Positions 47,501 through 59,500 of a stretch of 64,000 bases of DNA are shown piece after piece. A model generated the notes under the pieces. The model saw only the letters and a program-made list of their open reading frames with translations, made no database searches and had not been told where the DNA came from. The translations under genes were made by a program, and so were the position numbers. Source of the stretch: Phoronis australis (Eukaryota; Phoronida; Phoronidae); assembly GCA_002633005.1 (NCBI GenBank), contig NMRA01000212.1, positions 300,472-364,471 of the forward strand. The letters are read 5' to 3'. Position 1 is the stretch's first letter. Every line of letters begins with the position of its first letter.

Positions 47501-50500
47501 GTCATCAATTATGGTGTGGCATACTGCAGTGTCTAGACTCAAGCCCGAATTTTTTATGACTGAACGGGTGTTCAGTAAACTGGAGGCTAATGTGTGTTAC
47601 GTAATAGTTGACACCTGTTGAAAAATGAACGTAGTATGTATCATAAATGAATTGTATAGATGTACTGGAATTTTTCTATTGTTTTGCACAGTCACAAACA
47701 ATTGGTAACGTTGTCATTTGTTCTGTATTAGAAAGGCTGATTGCCATCGCTAAATGAAATTTTCAACTGGTGTTGTTTGGTGACAGCTGTACACTGTTAA
47801 CCTTGCTTAAAGCTCTTTTGTTGTTTAATTATAATTAGATTTTAATCAAGTGAAACTCCTCTTATGTGTCTTGTGTGGGCTAAATAGGTGAAGTATCATT
47901 GTGGTATAAACATTTACTCATAAAATGATAGCCTGACTGTGTGCTTCTCTGGAACTTAGAGTGTTTGTAACACATTCTTCACACCTTACAGGTAAACTTT
48001 GTGCAGTAGTTTTGCACCTCATTATTCATGTTTCATTACACGCCCAGCATCACAAAGGCATGTATGGTATAATCTCACTAACTTCGGACAAATTGCCAAA
48101 AAATCGGCTTTTTTTAATTTTCAAACTTTAAAAACAGAAAAAATAAAGACTTCTAACATTGTATGAATATCCACAAATTCTCACGTTTGTTATGGTTGAT
48201 ATGGTATAAAACTTTAAAATAATAAGCATTTATTTGTTGTTGCATATCTTTAAAGAAAAAATGAAATTTCACATTTACATTTTATTGTGCCTTAAATTGG
48301 TGAGATTTATGGTACGAATTTTATGCTATGCTCGGCTTATCTAGAAAATTCAGGGTAATTGGTATATGCCGTTATGAATTCTATTATCAGTTAGCCACAG
48401 TTTTATAATGCCTCCCCCCCCCAATCAGCGGAATCCACTTACTCAGTTGCTACTTAATTATGCACATATTGTCTATGTGAACGAATCCTCTTTTCTTTGT
48501 AAATGCAGAGCTTTTGAGTTTTTCTCCACCAGGCTTGTTACCGATTTGGTGGGCAAGATTAACTCATGTTTGCGTAGTATGGACACACCCGTTCCTAAAA
48601 TACTTGTTACTGGTTACCAACTAAATTGCCAGTATAGTTATATTATTATTATTATTTGTTTTCCAGAAGGAGGGAAAAGAATGGTTCCCATGGACTCTAA
48701 TTTTTTCACTGGATATCGCACAACTGTTATCAAATCTGCGGAGGTCATGGTCAGCCTGTTTATTCCTTTCACAAAAAAGGTTGGACTGCATTTCTTACAA
48801 TTTTATAACTATTACTTTTGTATGTACTTGTTCAAGATGTTGTAACGCATCTAGTTTCTCATTTTTTGTTGCAGGTGCTTAAAACTGATACCTATTTTAA
48901 AAAGTTTGTCTGTGTTGAAGGTACAATATTATTCTGACTTCTCATGCAGCTGTCATGAATATCCATTGGCTTTTTTATGTTCCCACAGTTAGTTGTGTGT
49001 GTATTGCTGTCAGCTCCGTCTGGTCTTCTGGAATCCTCAGTGGAGTTCCTTGGCCATTTTTATGATTGTTTTTGCAAATAGGTTTCTATTGAGGTGAAAA
49101 TGACACCATCCTAATCTATTTTGAACCTCCTAGTGGTCATTTTGTTGTTTTTTTTGCAATTTGGTTTCTCTTTCCGTCTTCCTAAATGTCTATCAAGCTC
49201 TTTTATGGTTCTTCTTGAAATTTGGCATAAGGGATTCTGTTAAGGAAAAGCAAGACTCAAAGTTGTTGATTTTGGACTGACATGCCTGCCGTGGCACCCC
49301 CAAGTGGCAAATTGCCATTACCTTGCCTTAAAGTTAACCAAGTTCTTTGAGGAATCTTCATGAAATTTTATGTATGTGCTCCTGATGAGAGAGCACAACT
49401 GATGTTGGTTTTCAGATGAATTCAACAATCCTGGAAATACATAAACACCCCTTATGTCTTTAGCATTTGCGATGCACATGGTGGGTGCGTATTAACATCC
49501 TATGTAGTTTTTACTACATTCTGAAGCTCACATTTTGTGTCTCATGAAAATGGTGAAATGTTTTTCCCTGGAATAGCTGCTAATTGTCTTCCGCCGTGGT
49601 TTATCAAGCATTCACTTTAAACGTATGGAAGTCAGTTTAGATAAAATGGATACTTCCTATTCACACAATGGCAAGTGTTGAACCTTACGATTTGTTATTT
49701 GTGACGGTCACAAAAAACCCGAGTCATGAAATTAGACATTAGTCAACACTTTTTGTTTACTATGATTATACTGCGGTCGAAATGAAGCTCAGAGGTGGTA
49801 TTTTTGACTTAATAAACTGCTTCGTTCATAATATAAGTATTGCGTTCCAGTATGAGTTCTTCCACGGTTACAAACAGTCTCAACGCCGTGAGGACGACAT
49901 AGCCATTGTGAACTCTGGTATGAGAGTGTTGTTTGAAGATGGGACAAGTGTTGTGAGGGAGGCAGCTTTTGCATTTGGTGGTATGGACAAGTGCACTGTC
50001 ATGGCAACGAAAACAGCAGAGAATATTGTGGGACAGTAAGTCCGGTGTAGTATGTCCTGGGTTTTGTTTCGAAAAGTGATTTAGTCAGGAAATTGGTCTT
50101 ACACTCCACACAACTATTTCTGAACATTAATTAAATATCATTTGAGCAAAAGTGTACACTCTCTGACAATATACGTATAACTACTAGATACTGAGATAAT
50201 TTTTATAAATTATTTTTAGACTGACAAAAAATTTAGTAATTGTTAAGTGGAAGCATTAGGCCAAATTTCTGTCGTTAGTCTTGAGCCACTCTTCATGATA
50301 CAGACCCCAAGTATTTCAAGCTAAAATCCGATCAATATACAGGGCTTGGAATTTTCCTCTTTTTTGCTTTTGATTTCTGCTTATTAATTTTCTGTTTCTT
50401 CTTTTTGCCTCTTGTTTTTATCATTTTACGACTTTATTTATGCAAAACCGTTTATTTCAGTTAAACTTTACAACTGCAGAAATAATTCTTTCACACAAGC

Positions 50501-53500
50501 CTATTTATTTGAGGAATGATACTACACCTAGAATTTTTTTTCTTTTTGCCATTGGTCATTCCAAGCCTTGAATATAAAAAAGTCATACAAAAGGTCTTTA
50601 TTATACTTTGTGACTGTTAGATAAACAACTCCACGTGTTTTAATATATGGTTGTGTTATTGGCTGAACTTGCTATGCTGAGTAAATATTTTCACTGAGTA
50701 TCGTTGAATCCAAAGGTTTTCATTTTATGACGTAAAATTAAACATCACTCAGCTGAATATGAAGTACACTGGTTTCATGTTCAAGGTTTAACACCCAGTG
50801 GGTGCTTAGTAGCTTGGTTTCTTATGTGAAAGGAAACCTTAAGTGCTTTATTTAGTGAATTTGTCTCAACAAATGTATGCAAAGTTTGCTGTATTCATCC
50901 TAAAATCTTTTGTTTTCTCACCAGGAAGTGGACTGACTCATTAGTGGGACAAGTTTGCACTTGGCTGGCCGAAGACTTGCCCTTACCACCAGGGGCTCCT
51001 GGTGGCATGTCAGAGTACCGACGCACATTGGCTGCTAGCTTGTTCTTCAAGTTCTTCCTTTCAGTACAGCTTCAGATATCTCGATATTTGGTGCGTATAG
51101 CTAGCTGTGTGTTTTATCCATGTTTTAAATAAAGTGTGAAAGCTAGATCTGTAAGTAGTTTTTGAATGATAGTTACATAACGTAGATGTGAGATATTTGC
51201 TAGCAACAAATTAAGGAAGAACCTGATGGTTGACATTGTTTTGTGATTCAAGGGTGACCACATGGCTATACAAGGCATTGGACAAATTGTCTGTCATTGA
51301 TCACCAGTTCTTAATATTTGGTTAAGTTGCCCATTGAATGAAGGCAAAAGAGATTAATGCGCTTTTATCATTCAATATATCAGGCCGGTCAAGTTGAAGT
51401 AATTCATTATCGAGCTAATCTTGAATTTTGAGCTGTGGTGATATTGAAATCGGGATAATAACTTTTCAGATCAAATTTGGTCAGAGGAAATGATGTACCT
51501 AAGGTTGCTTCAGAACTGAAAAATGTGCGACCTTCAAGTAAACTGTGTGGAGACCTACGTCAACAGAATGACACTGTCGTGGTATTAGATAGTTGATTTT
51601 CTTGGTTTAAGATCTGGAAGGCTTCAACATTTTTTGTGCATATGGTTGAGTGAGGTTTCCGTGAACTTTGTGGTTTTCAAAATAAAATTGCCCAATTGAT
51701 GCAACATGGCTTTCAGAGTTTAGGTCTACCTGTTCTACATCTTTTTCTTCTGTTTCTTGTTTTTAGGAAGATGATATCCGAGTGTTGTCGTCTTTCAAGA
51801 GCGCAACCTCAGCATTTGTTAGAGGTACCCCAAAAAGTTCACAGATGTTTGAAGAGACACCTGTTGATTCAAATGCGAGAGACTCAGTGGGAAAACCACT
51901 ACCTCATGCCTCTGCTGAACGTCAAGTGACTGGGGAGGCAATTTACTGTGATGATATCCCAAAGATGCAAGGTAAGGTCCACTGCCTGATTCCAAATGTT
52001 TTGCCAATCTGCTGAATCCTCTGCTGGCCTGACTATTGAAGATTTTGTTGGACTATCTTTCACCATGTCATTGGTCTGCTGCAGTTCTTCCTCGTGATGT
52101 CCAGGTCTGATGTAATTCTTTCTAATTGTTCCCCATTACATGTTAGTGCCAAGAAGGAAACATAGTATTCAGGATCAAACCGTTGTACATCGCACAATTT
52201 TTCATGAAAAAAATACGTTTTGAACTGACGTGTAGTTGGGGCAACTCAAGGCACCAACTGCTTTCGGTGATCTGTGCCTCATTTTCAAGGACACTGCGGG
52301 AAAGTTTTCACTTTGGGAAAATGTTGTGTGCTCGATATCTGAGGGAAGAAGCTTTACACTTTGTGATTTTACTGAGGTATGGTTGGGACATCTTCAGGTG
52401 CCAGTCAAATTTGGCGACCTTGATTTTGTTGTCAAGGTCATAGCAAGAAATTTAGAAGTTTTACTTGGAAAACGTTGTTAGTACAATTATCTCAAGAATG
52501 AATCTTTACACTCAGTCACTTTCTTTGTATTATTTACCTTGTTGTAGGTGGGCTGTCTTCAGATACCAGTCAAATTTGGTGACCTTAGCCTATTTTCAAT
52601 ACCATATCGAGAAATTTAAGAGTAATCTAATTGAAAAATGTTGATGCAATGTTGCAAGAAGAAATTTCTTTACATTTTCACCAAATTGTAGATAAGGCAT
52701 CTCCAGGCAGCAATCTAGTTTGGCTGCATTGACCTCATAGCGAGTAGTGTTAATGATGTCATTCTTTCATTGTCGTAAATACTCTCACTGTTTGGAGTCA
52801 TCTCTTTATTTATTTCATATCTCTTAGTTAAATTTTCACCATTATTAGTCATTTAGTTTTTTTCTTAATTTTCAACCTGTTTTATTATATCTTTGTTACG
52901 TATATTTCATTGTTGTTTTATTACTTCATTGTATTATATTACTGTTTTTGTTGTTGAGGGCCCTCTTTGAAAGCAGTGCTGTCACTGAAGAGGTCACCCT
53001 CATTTTAAATATCACAATAAGTAAAATAAATAAATAGAAGTGTTGATGCTTCTTAGCATGATCCACTGTATGTAAGCTCATTTTTAAAGCAAAATTTTTG
53101 TTTAGTTTTATGTGTAAAAATTGAAATTTATATTGAAATTCATTAACAAACATAGCTATTGGTTTTCATTATTATCAGAATTTGTACTGTTCAATTGCCT
53201 TTAAATAAAATGGTTTGTTTTAGCAATTCAGTGAGCTTTGAATGAAAAATTTCTACCCTGGCTTGTCGTTTTTGTTGAAATATTGTTCAAAGAAACTTTA
53301 CCAGATACAAGTTTTCTGAATGTTGTTACAGCTAATCTCATGGTTCACCATTTACTTAAAGTGTCTGTTATCCTTACAAGAAGCATTTTTTGAACATGAC
53401 ATTTGATACACACATTTGGTTTATTAGCAACTGCTGATTTCAGGAGAGTTATACCTGGCACTGGTGTTGAGCACCCGTCCACTGGCTCGAATTGTTCATA

Positions 53501-56500
53501 TTGATAATCAAGAGGCTTTGGCGATGCCGGGAGTACACTCTTTTGTGTCTCATCAAGATGTTCCTGGTTCAAACAAGTTTGGACCTGTACTAAAAGACGA
53601 GGACATTTTTGCCAAAGATGTGGTTCGTATGAAATTGCGTAGTACTTGTTTGCTATGCTTCACTTAATGATAAAGTGGTTTTTATAGTTAAGTGGTGATT
53701 GTTCTCTTTTTTCTGTCTTATACACTGTGTACTAAAGTAAATGCATTGTTGGCTTGCAGTTCCGTGCAATTAGACTAAGTACTTATTAAAAATTCAAAAT
53801 ATATTGATTAAGAAATAACCATACTGGTGAATTAACGGGAATATCCTCTTTAGACGTTATGAAGTCTGGCTATTACAGGAAACTAACGCAATAAGCAGAA
53901 ACACTTTACACTGTATGCATTGTTACCTGGGAAACTCGTGAAGTGGTTATGAGCTGTGCTTGACAAGATCAATTAGGCTCTACCTAGTGAAATGCATCTT
54001 GATTGATTTTCTTGTGGCGGCTTGTGTGGTCTGCTGAAAACTGGGTGTATTAGGAAAGTATCACATTACACTCGTGAGACTTGCTATGACTAATCATGGC
54101 TCATAGAACGAAATCATGAGTTCATTCCCATAAGTCAAAGTTCCAGCCTTGCTCTTCATTGACAGTCATTTTGCTAATATACGCTAATAAGATCTCGAGC
54201 TTTCTCGTGAAACAATCGCTTTTCTCTCATGTGATTGTACAAACACTCAAGGAACTCGATCAATGGAATGCATCTTAGGAATCGTATGCTGGCCCAAGAC
54301 CACGTACCGTAGAGATGTGCACGTACCGTAGAGATGTGCACGTACCGTAGAGATGTGCACGTACCGTAGAGATGTGCACGTACCGTAGAGATGTGCACGT
54401 ACCGTAGAGATGTGCACGTCCTGTTACTTCCTTTCAGTTATCTTGTACTGCTATGATTTATTTAAAGAAGAACTTCCAAATTAATTAGTGTCTCATTAAT
54501 AAAGCAACATTTAGCATGTTAGGAATTATCCATAATGTATTTACCATATTTTTCAAAAGCTTAGAAAGTCTAGTCAGTACTCATTTTCGCTGGTAATGTC
54601 ACCCTTGCAAAAAGTTTGACTTCCAAAAATCTTGATTTTCTCTTTGTCAAGGCTTGGAATTTTCTTGTTTCAAGAGTATTTCCTATTTTTTGGTTATGAT
54701 TTCCTCTTATTTGATTTGTTTTTGTCAGTGGTCATTCCTAGCCCTGCTCTGTTCTACATAATTAAATTTTTATTTGTATGTGGTAGATGTTTACAACGTC
54801 CTCCCCGCATTAATTTTGCGCTCAACTGAAAATGCTTTAGACGATCGCTAAGTAACCATTTTAAAACTTAAAGTAAACTTGGAAGTTGTCAATCCGTTTT
54901 CTGCAGGTGACATTCCAAGGTCAAGTAGTTGGTGCCATAATTGCTGATACTCAAACTCACGCACAGAGGGCAGCACAAGCTGTCAAAGTACAGTATGAAG
55001 ATCTCAGGGACAGAAAACCAATAATTACCATCGAGGTATAACTGCGGCCACATTATTTGCATTTTTATGCGCCCACATATTTATATGTGGACGCATTATG
55101 CCGTCATCTCTGTCCGTCCGTCCGTCCGTCCGGTGTCCGGCGTCCGCGGCTCTATCTCCAAAACCCTTTGACATACGTTCATGAAATTTGGCACGTATGT
55201 TCCATTCATGAATGGGACGACATGTGCAAACTTTCGGACGGATCCGACTACCGGTGTGCCCCCTAGTGGCAATTTTAGTTTTTTACGCTTACCTTTGTAT
55301 CTTCAAAAGTCCTGAACGGATTTTCATGAAATTTGGTATGTAGGCACCTAGTAGTGAGATGACGCTATCCTGCCGTTTTCGGATGGATTCGACATAGTTT
55401 GCGCCACCTAGTGGCCATTTTTACTGTTTTCGAGTCTGCTTTTGTGCTTCCACCCCTCTATCAACCAAACCGCTCAAAGGATGATTGTGAAAATNTTAAA
55501 TCCGTTGTTGTTTTCGTGAACATACGCTAATAAGATCTCGAGCTTTCTCACGAAACAATCACTTTTCTCTCATGTGATTGTACAAACACTCAAGGAACTC
55601 GATCAATGGAATGCATCTTAGGAATTGTATACTAGCCCAAGACAAGAGATGTGCATGTCCTGTTACTTCCTTACATTTATCTTGTACTGCTATGATTTAA
55701 TTAAAGAAGAACTTCCAAATTAATTAGTGTCTCATTAATAAAGCAACATTTAGCATGTTAGGGATTATCCATAATGTATTTACCATATTTTTCAAAAGCC
55801 TACAAAGTGTAGTCAGCACTCATTTTCGCTGGTAATGTTGCCCTTGCAAAAAGTTTGACTTCCAAAAATCTTGATTTTCTCTTTGTCAGGGCTTGGAGTT
55901 TTCCTCTTTTAAGTGTATTTCCTATTTTTTGGTTATGATTTTCTCTTATTTGATTTGTTTTTATCAGTGGTCATTCCTAGACTTGCTCTGTTCTACATAA
56001 TTAAATTTTTATTTGTATGTGGTAGTCGTTTACAACGTCCTCCCCGCATTAATTTTGTGCTCAATTGAAAATGCTTTACACGATCGCTAAGTAACCATTT
56101 GAAAAAGTAAACTTGGAAGTTGTCAATCCGTTTTCTGCAGGTGACATTCCAAGGTCAAGTAGTTGGTGCCATAATTGCTGATACTCAAACTCACGCACAG
56201 AGGGCAGCACAAGCTGTCAAAGTACAGTATGAAGATCTCAGGGACAGAAAACCAATAATTACCATTGAGGTATAACTGCAGCCACATTATTTGCATTTTT
56301 GTTAAGAACCAGGGCCCTTCATGCCTAGATATTGGGGCTGAATATCAGCCCCATTGCCCTCTGAAAAAGGTTTAAAGTCAATCCGGGTCTGTGTTTTGTA
56401 GATGTAACCAGTTTAGGAAAACGCAGGACTGCGAAATAGTACCTTGCATTACCAGCAAAGCATGTTAGAGAAGACATTATTTGCTTTGGTCATGTAATTC

Positions 56501-59500
56501 TTGTGTTTACGTAATGTAGTGCAGGGCTGGGCGTCATTGAAAATGTGAATTATATCAGATTGTCTTTTTCAATCTGTAAACTGCCTTAATGAGGTGCATT
56601 TGTCACATTTGTTCATGAATTATAAAATGTGGTAACTGTACGAGATTAAGGTGATCAATGTATTTAAAATGCTACATTTCAAATTACTTGGGCCATTGTG
56701 AATATAAGTGAATAAGGAGTTGGTAACTAATACCTCTGAAAGTAACAAAGGGTTGTTTGGTTGTCATATGATTTTTTTATTTTTAATCTGTATTTAGCAA
56801 GCTATTGAAGCCAAGTCTTTCTACGAGCCGTTGCGAACTATACACTCAGGGAATGTTACAAATGCCTTTCAACATGTCAAGCATACTATAGAGGGCGAAG
56901 TAAGACTTCAGGGCCAAGAGCACTTTTACCTGGAGACCAATGCCTGTATTGTGGTCCCCAAAGAGGAGCATGAGATGGAGGTGTTCTGTTCAACTCAACA
57001 CCCATCCGAGTCCCAGGTGAGTTACTGTTGAATATTCAATGGAATGGGCTCCATTAAATGGGGATGAGAAATCATCAAGAGTTGCTAAGTTACTGCAGGC
57101 TTGAGAACTTTGTAATAAGATAACAATATAGACTGGTCTTATTAACACAAAAATCCTGATGTTTTTGGACGTCATGTACGGCAAAATTTCACCTATTCCG
57201 AGCAGGATATGGTGGACAAGTGAAATTTTATTTCTTCATTTTTCACAAAAAAAAATAATTAGTACCAGGTTATTATTTCATCATTTTCAGTTTCAATATG
57301 GCAGCTGCCATCAGACAGTGTTTTGAGAACGGGAATGCTGATGGTGGGCTGCACTCTGTTCGTGATTACTGTTAAGGTGTAGCATTAGCCCTGGAAATGA
57401 CATGCTGACGGATTGTTTTGGTCGTGTCCGTAGAGGTCCCCCTTAAACCTGCTTAGGGTCAGTAAGCTTCTGCTACACACCGATGATGTTGTAAACATTC
57501 TGTCTAACGCCTTGCACTTATATTTTACCGTATTCTGCAGGAGGCAATTGCTGAGGCTCTTGGTGTTCCTGCCAATAGGATAGTGGTGAAGGTGAAGCGA
57601 ATTGGTGGTGGTTTTGGAGGCAAGGAGACTCGCTTCCTGCCTCTCCTTCTCGTTGCAGCTGTTGCGGCCAATAAGTGAGTGTTTCTTTTCTTTCCTGTGT
57701 ATACGTTGATTCATAATAACTCAAAAAGATGTGTGATCTATCAATTTATTCGTGTTATCGAGTGGAGCATGCGTGCATATTTCTTGATCGGGAGATTCTC
57801 TTCCACCTATTGGGTAGGAGGCGCCACTGAACATTCATCATGCATACATTACACAAGGCCACACGTGGCAAATAATCGAGTTTGTGACGTGTTCTGGAAT
57901 GTTGCAGATTACAGTGAAATCTCACTGATTCAGGACACAATATGGGGGACGAGTGAAACTTTATTTTCTTATTTTTTCATAAAATATATGCGGCATCAAT
58001 AATGTTTTACCGTGTTCAAGTTCCACTCCATAGACATCATCACAAAATGTTTTAAAAAATTCTGGGCATTCACGACTGTCACAGTGTTAGAAAACCTTGG
58101 AAAACAAAAAAGATAATTTTGGTAATTATTTTTGTTTCATGTCGCTGAGATTTTACCGTGATGCAATAGCTTCGGGATTTTGAAATTCCTCGAATCTGTT
58201 CAGTGGGAGATCCTTCCTGGTTAAGTTGCCTATAGTTCTTGCTGTAGATGTAGTTGTAGGCAGGATGTGTGCGTATCTTGCCTTTTCTCTTTACCATCCG
58301 TTAGCAGAATGTGTTTGGTGTTGTTGTCAGGTCACAACGTCCTGTGCGGTGCATGTTAGATCGGGATGAAGATATGGCTATCACTGGCGGAAGGCATCCA
58401 TTTTACGCTGCATACAAGGTCAGTTCACCCTTCCTCTTAGCTTGCCGGATGTGTTTAATACGTGAAAGTTACTGGAACTTAACATGTGTGAGAAAGCTAC
58501 CCGTTATTGGTTGTTAGTAAATCAACAAAATAATGGTGTAGTCCACAGACATAAAAATTTTCCCAGTCTTTTTGAGTTATGATTTCACCTGGTTTAGCGC
58601 TAATTTTTACAAGTCATTTTTGAGAGTCAATGCTTTGTTATCAATATGTATCTTGAACGGTAAAGCAACTATAAAGCTGCATTCTGTCAAAGAAGCAATT
58701 TTTTGATTAAGACTACTAAATGCTATAAAACTGATTTCTACTTGTTCTTAAGGTAGGTGTATACACTGGTCAAATCTCCAGGTTCCTATCTAAAATAAGT
58801 ACAAAGGGGGTTTTAACTAGTTAGATATGACTCTGAAAGTGACAAAAATCAAGAAAAAAGTTTTTATTGTAGTTCGTTTTTTTAAAAAAATCGTATTTTT
58901 TATTTTTCAAAAAATCCAATTTTAACTCAAATTTTTTTCTCAAAATGCACAGGGATTATCATCAACTGTTTCCTTACGCAATATTCTACTTATACATACC
59001 AAATATATGTACAAAATCATGATCTTGATTTTGTGGCTTTTTTGCGTGTGAGTTGGGGCAAGCACGCCACTTTCTGTCATTTGGTCACTTTCCGTCTAAT
59101 AACTAAAAATCTGGTCCATGTATCAAAAAACCCTGGCACGTGATTTTGCTTCAGTCCTAGAGGATTTCAAATTTGCAAATTTTGTAAAAATTGACCCACG
59201 TGTTGCGGAAAAATAGGCCCGAGAATCATGTCACTAATGTGAAATCACGAGCCGAGAAAAATGGCTTTGAAGTTAAGCGTGCTTCGATTGCTACTTGAGG
59301 TCAAAATTCGTTCAGAATGCGCGGTCATTCTGTTCCAATTTTTGTTGATGTACTAGAAATAAAGCTGATATTTACTTCATGTTTAGAAAATGTGACATAC
59401 CTGTTTGTTTATAGCGTAATTTTAATCATTTTTGCGAACTTGTGGAGCACGACAGATGACCAAAACAAATATGGCTGCCACGTGGGCGGAGTACTGTACT

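Larger units (their letters stand above)
54179..55058 (+). repeat. Copy A of a ~0.8-kb duplication that includes XDH exon 16
   Basis: From ATACGCTAATAAGATCTCGA to GCCACATTATTTGCATTTTT, nearly identical to 55522-56301. Copy A has six units of a 19-bp minisatellite where copy B has about one, and after exon 16a it runs into the (GTCC)n repeat instead of unique intron. Confidence 0.92.

Noticed and set aside
48408-48845. 145-codon open frame on the plus strand
   Set aside because: Only 48667-48779 (XDH exon 11) matches the family; the rest is intron that happens to be open.
57385-57714. 109-codon minus-strand open frame
   Set aside because: Shadow of XDH exon 18 on the opposite strand.
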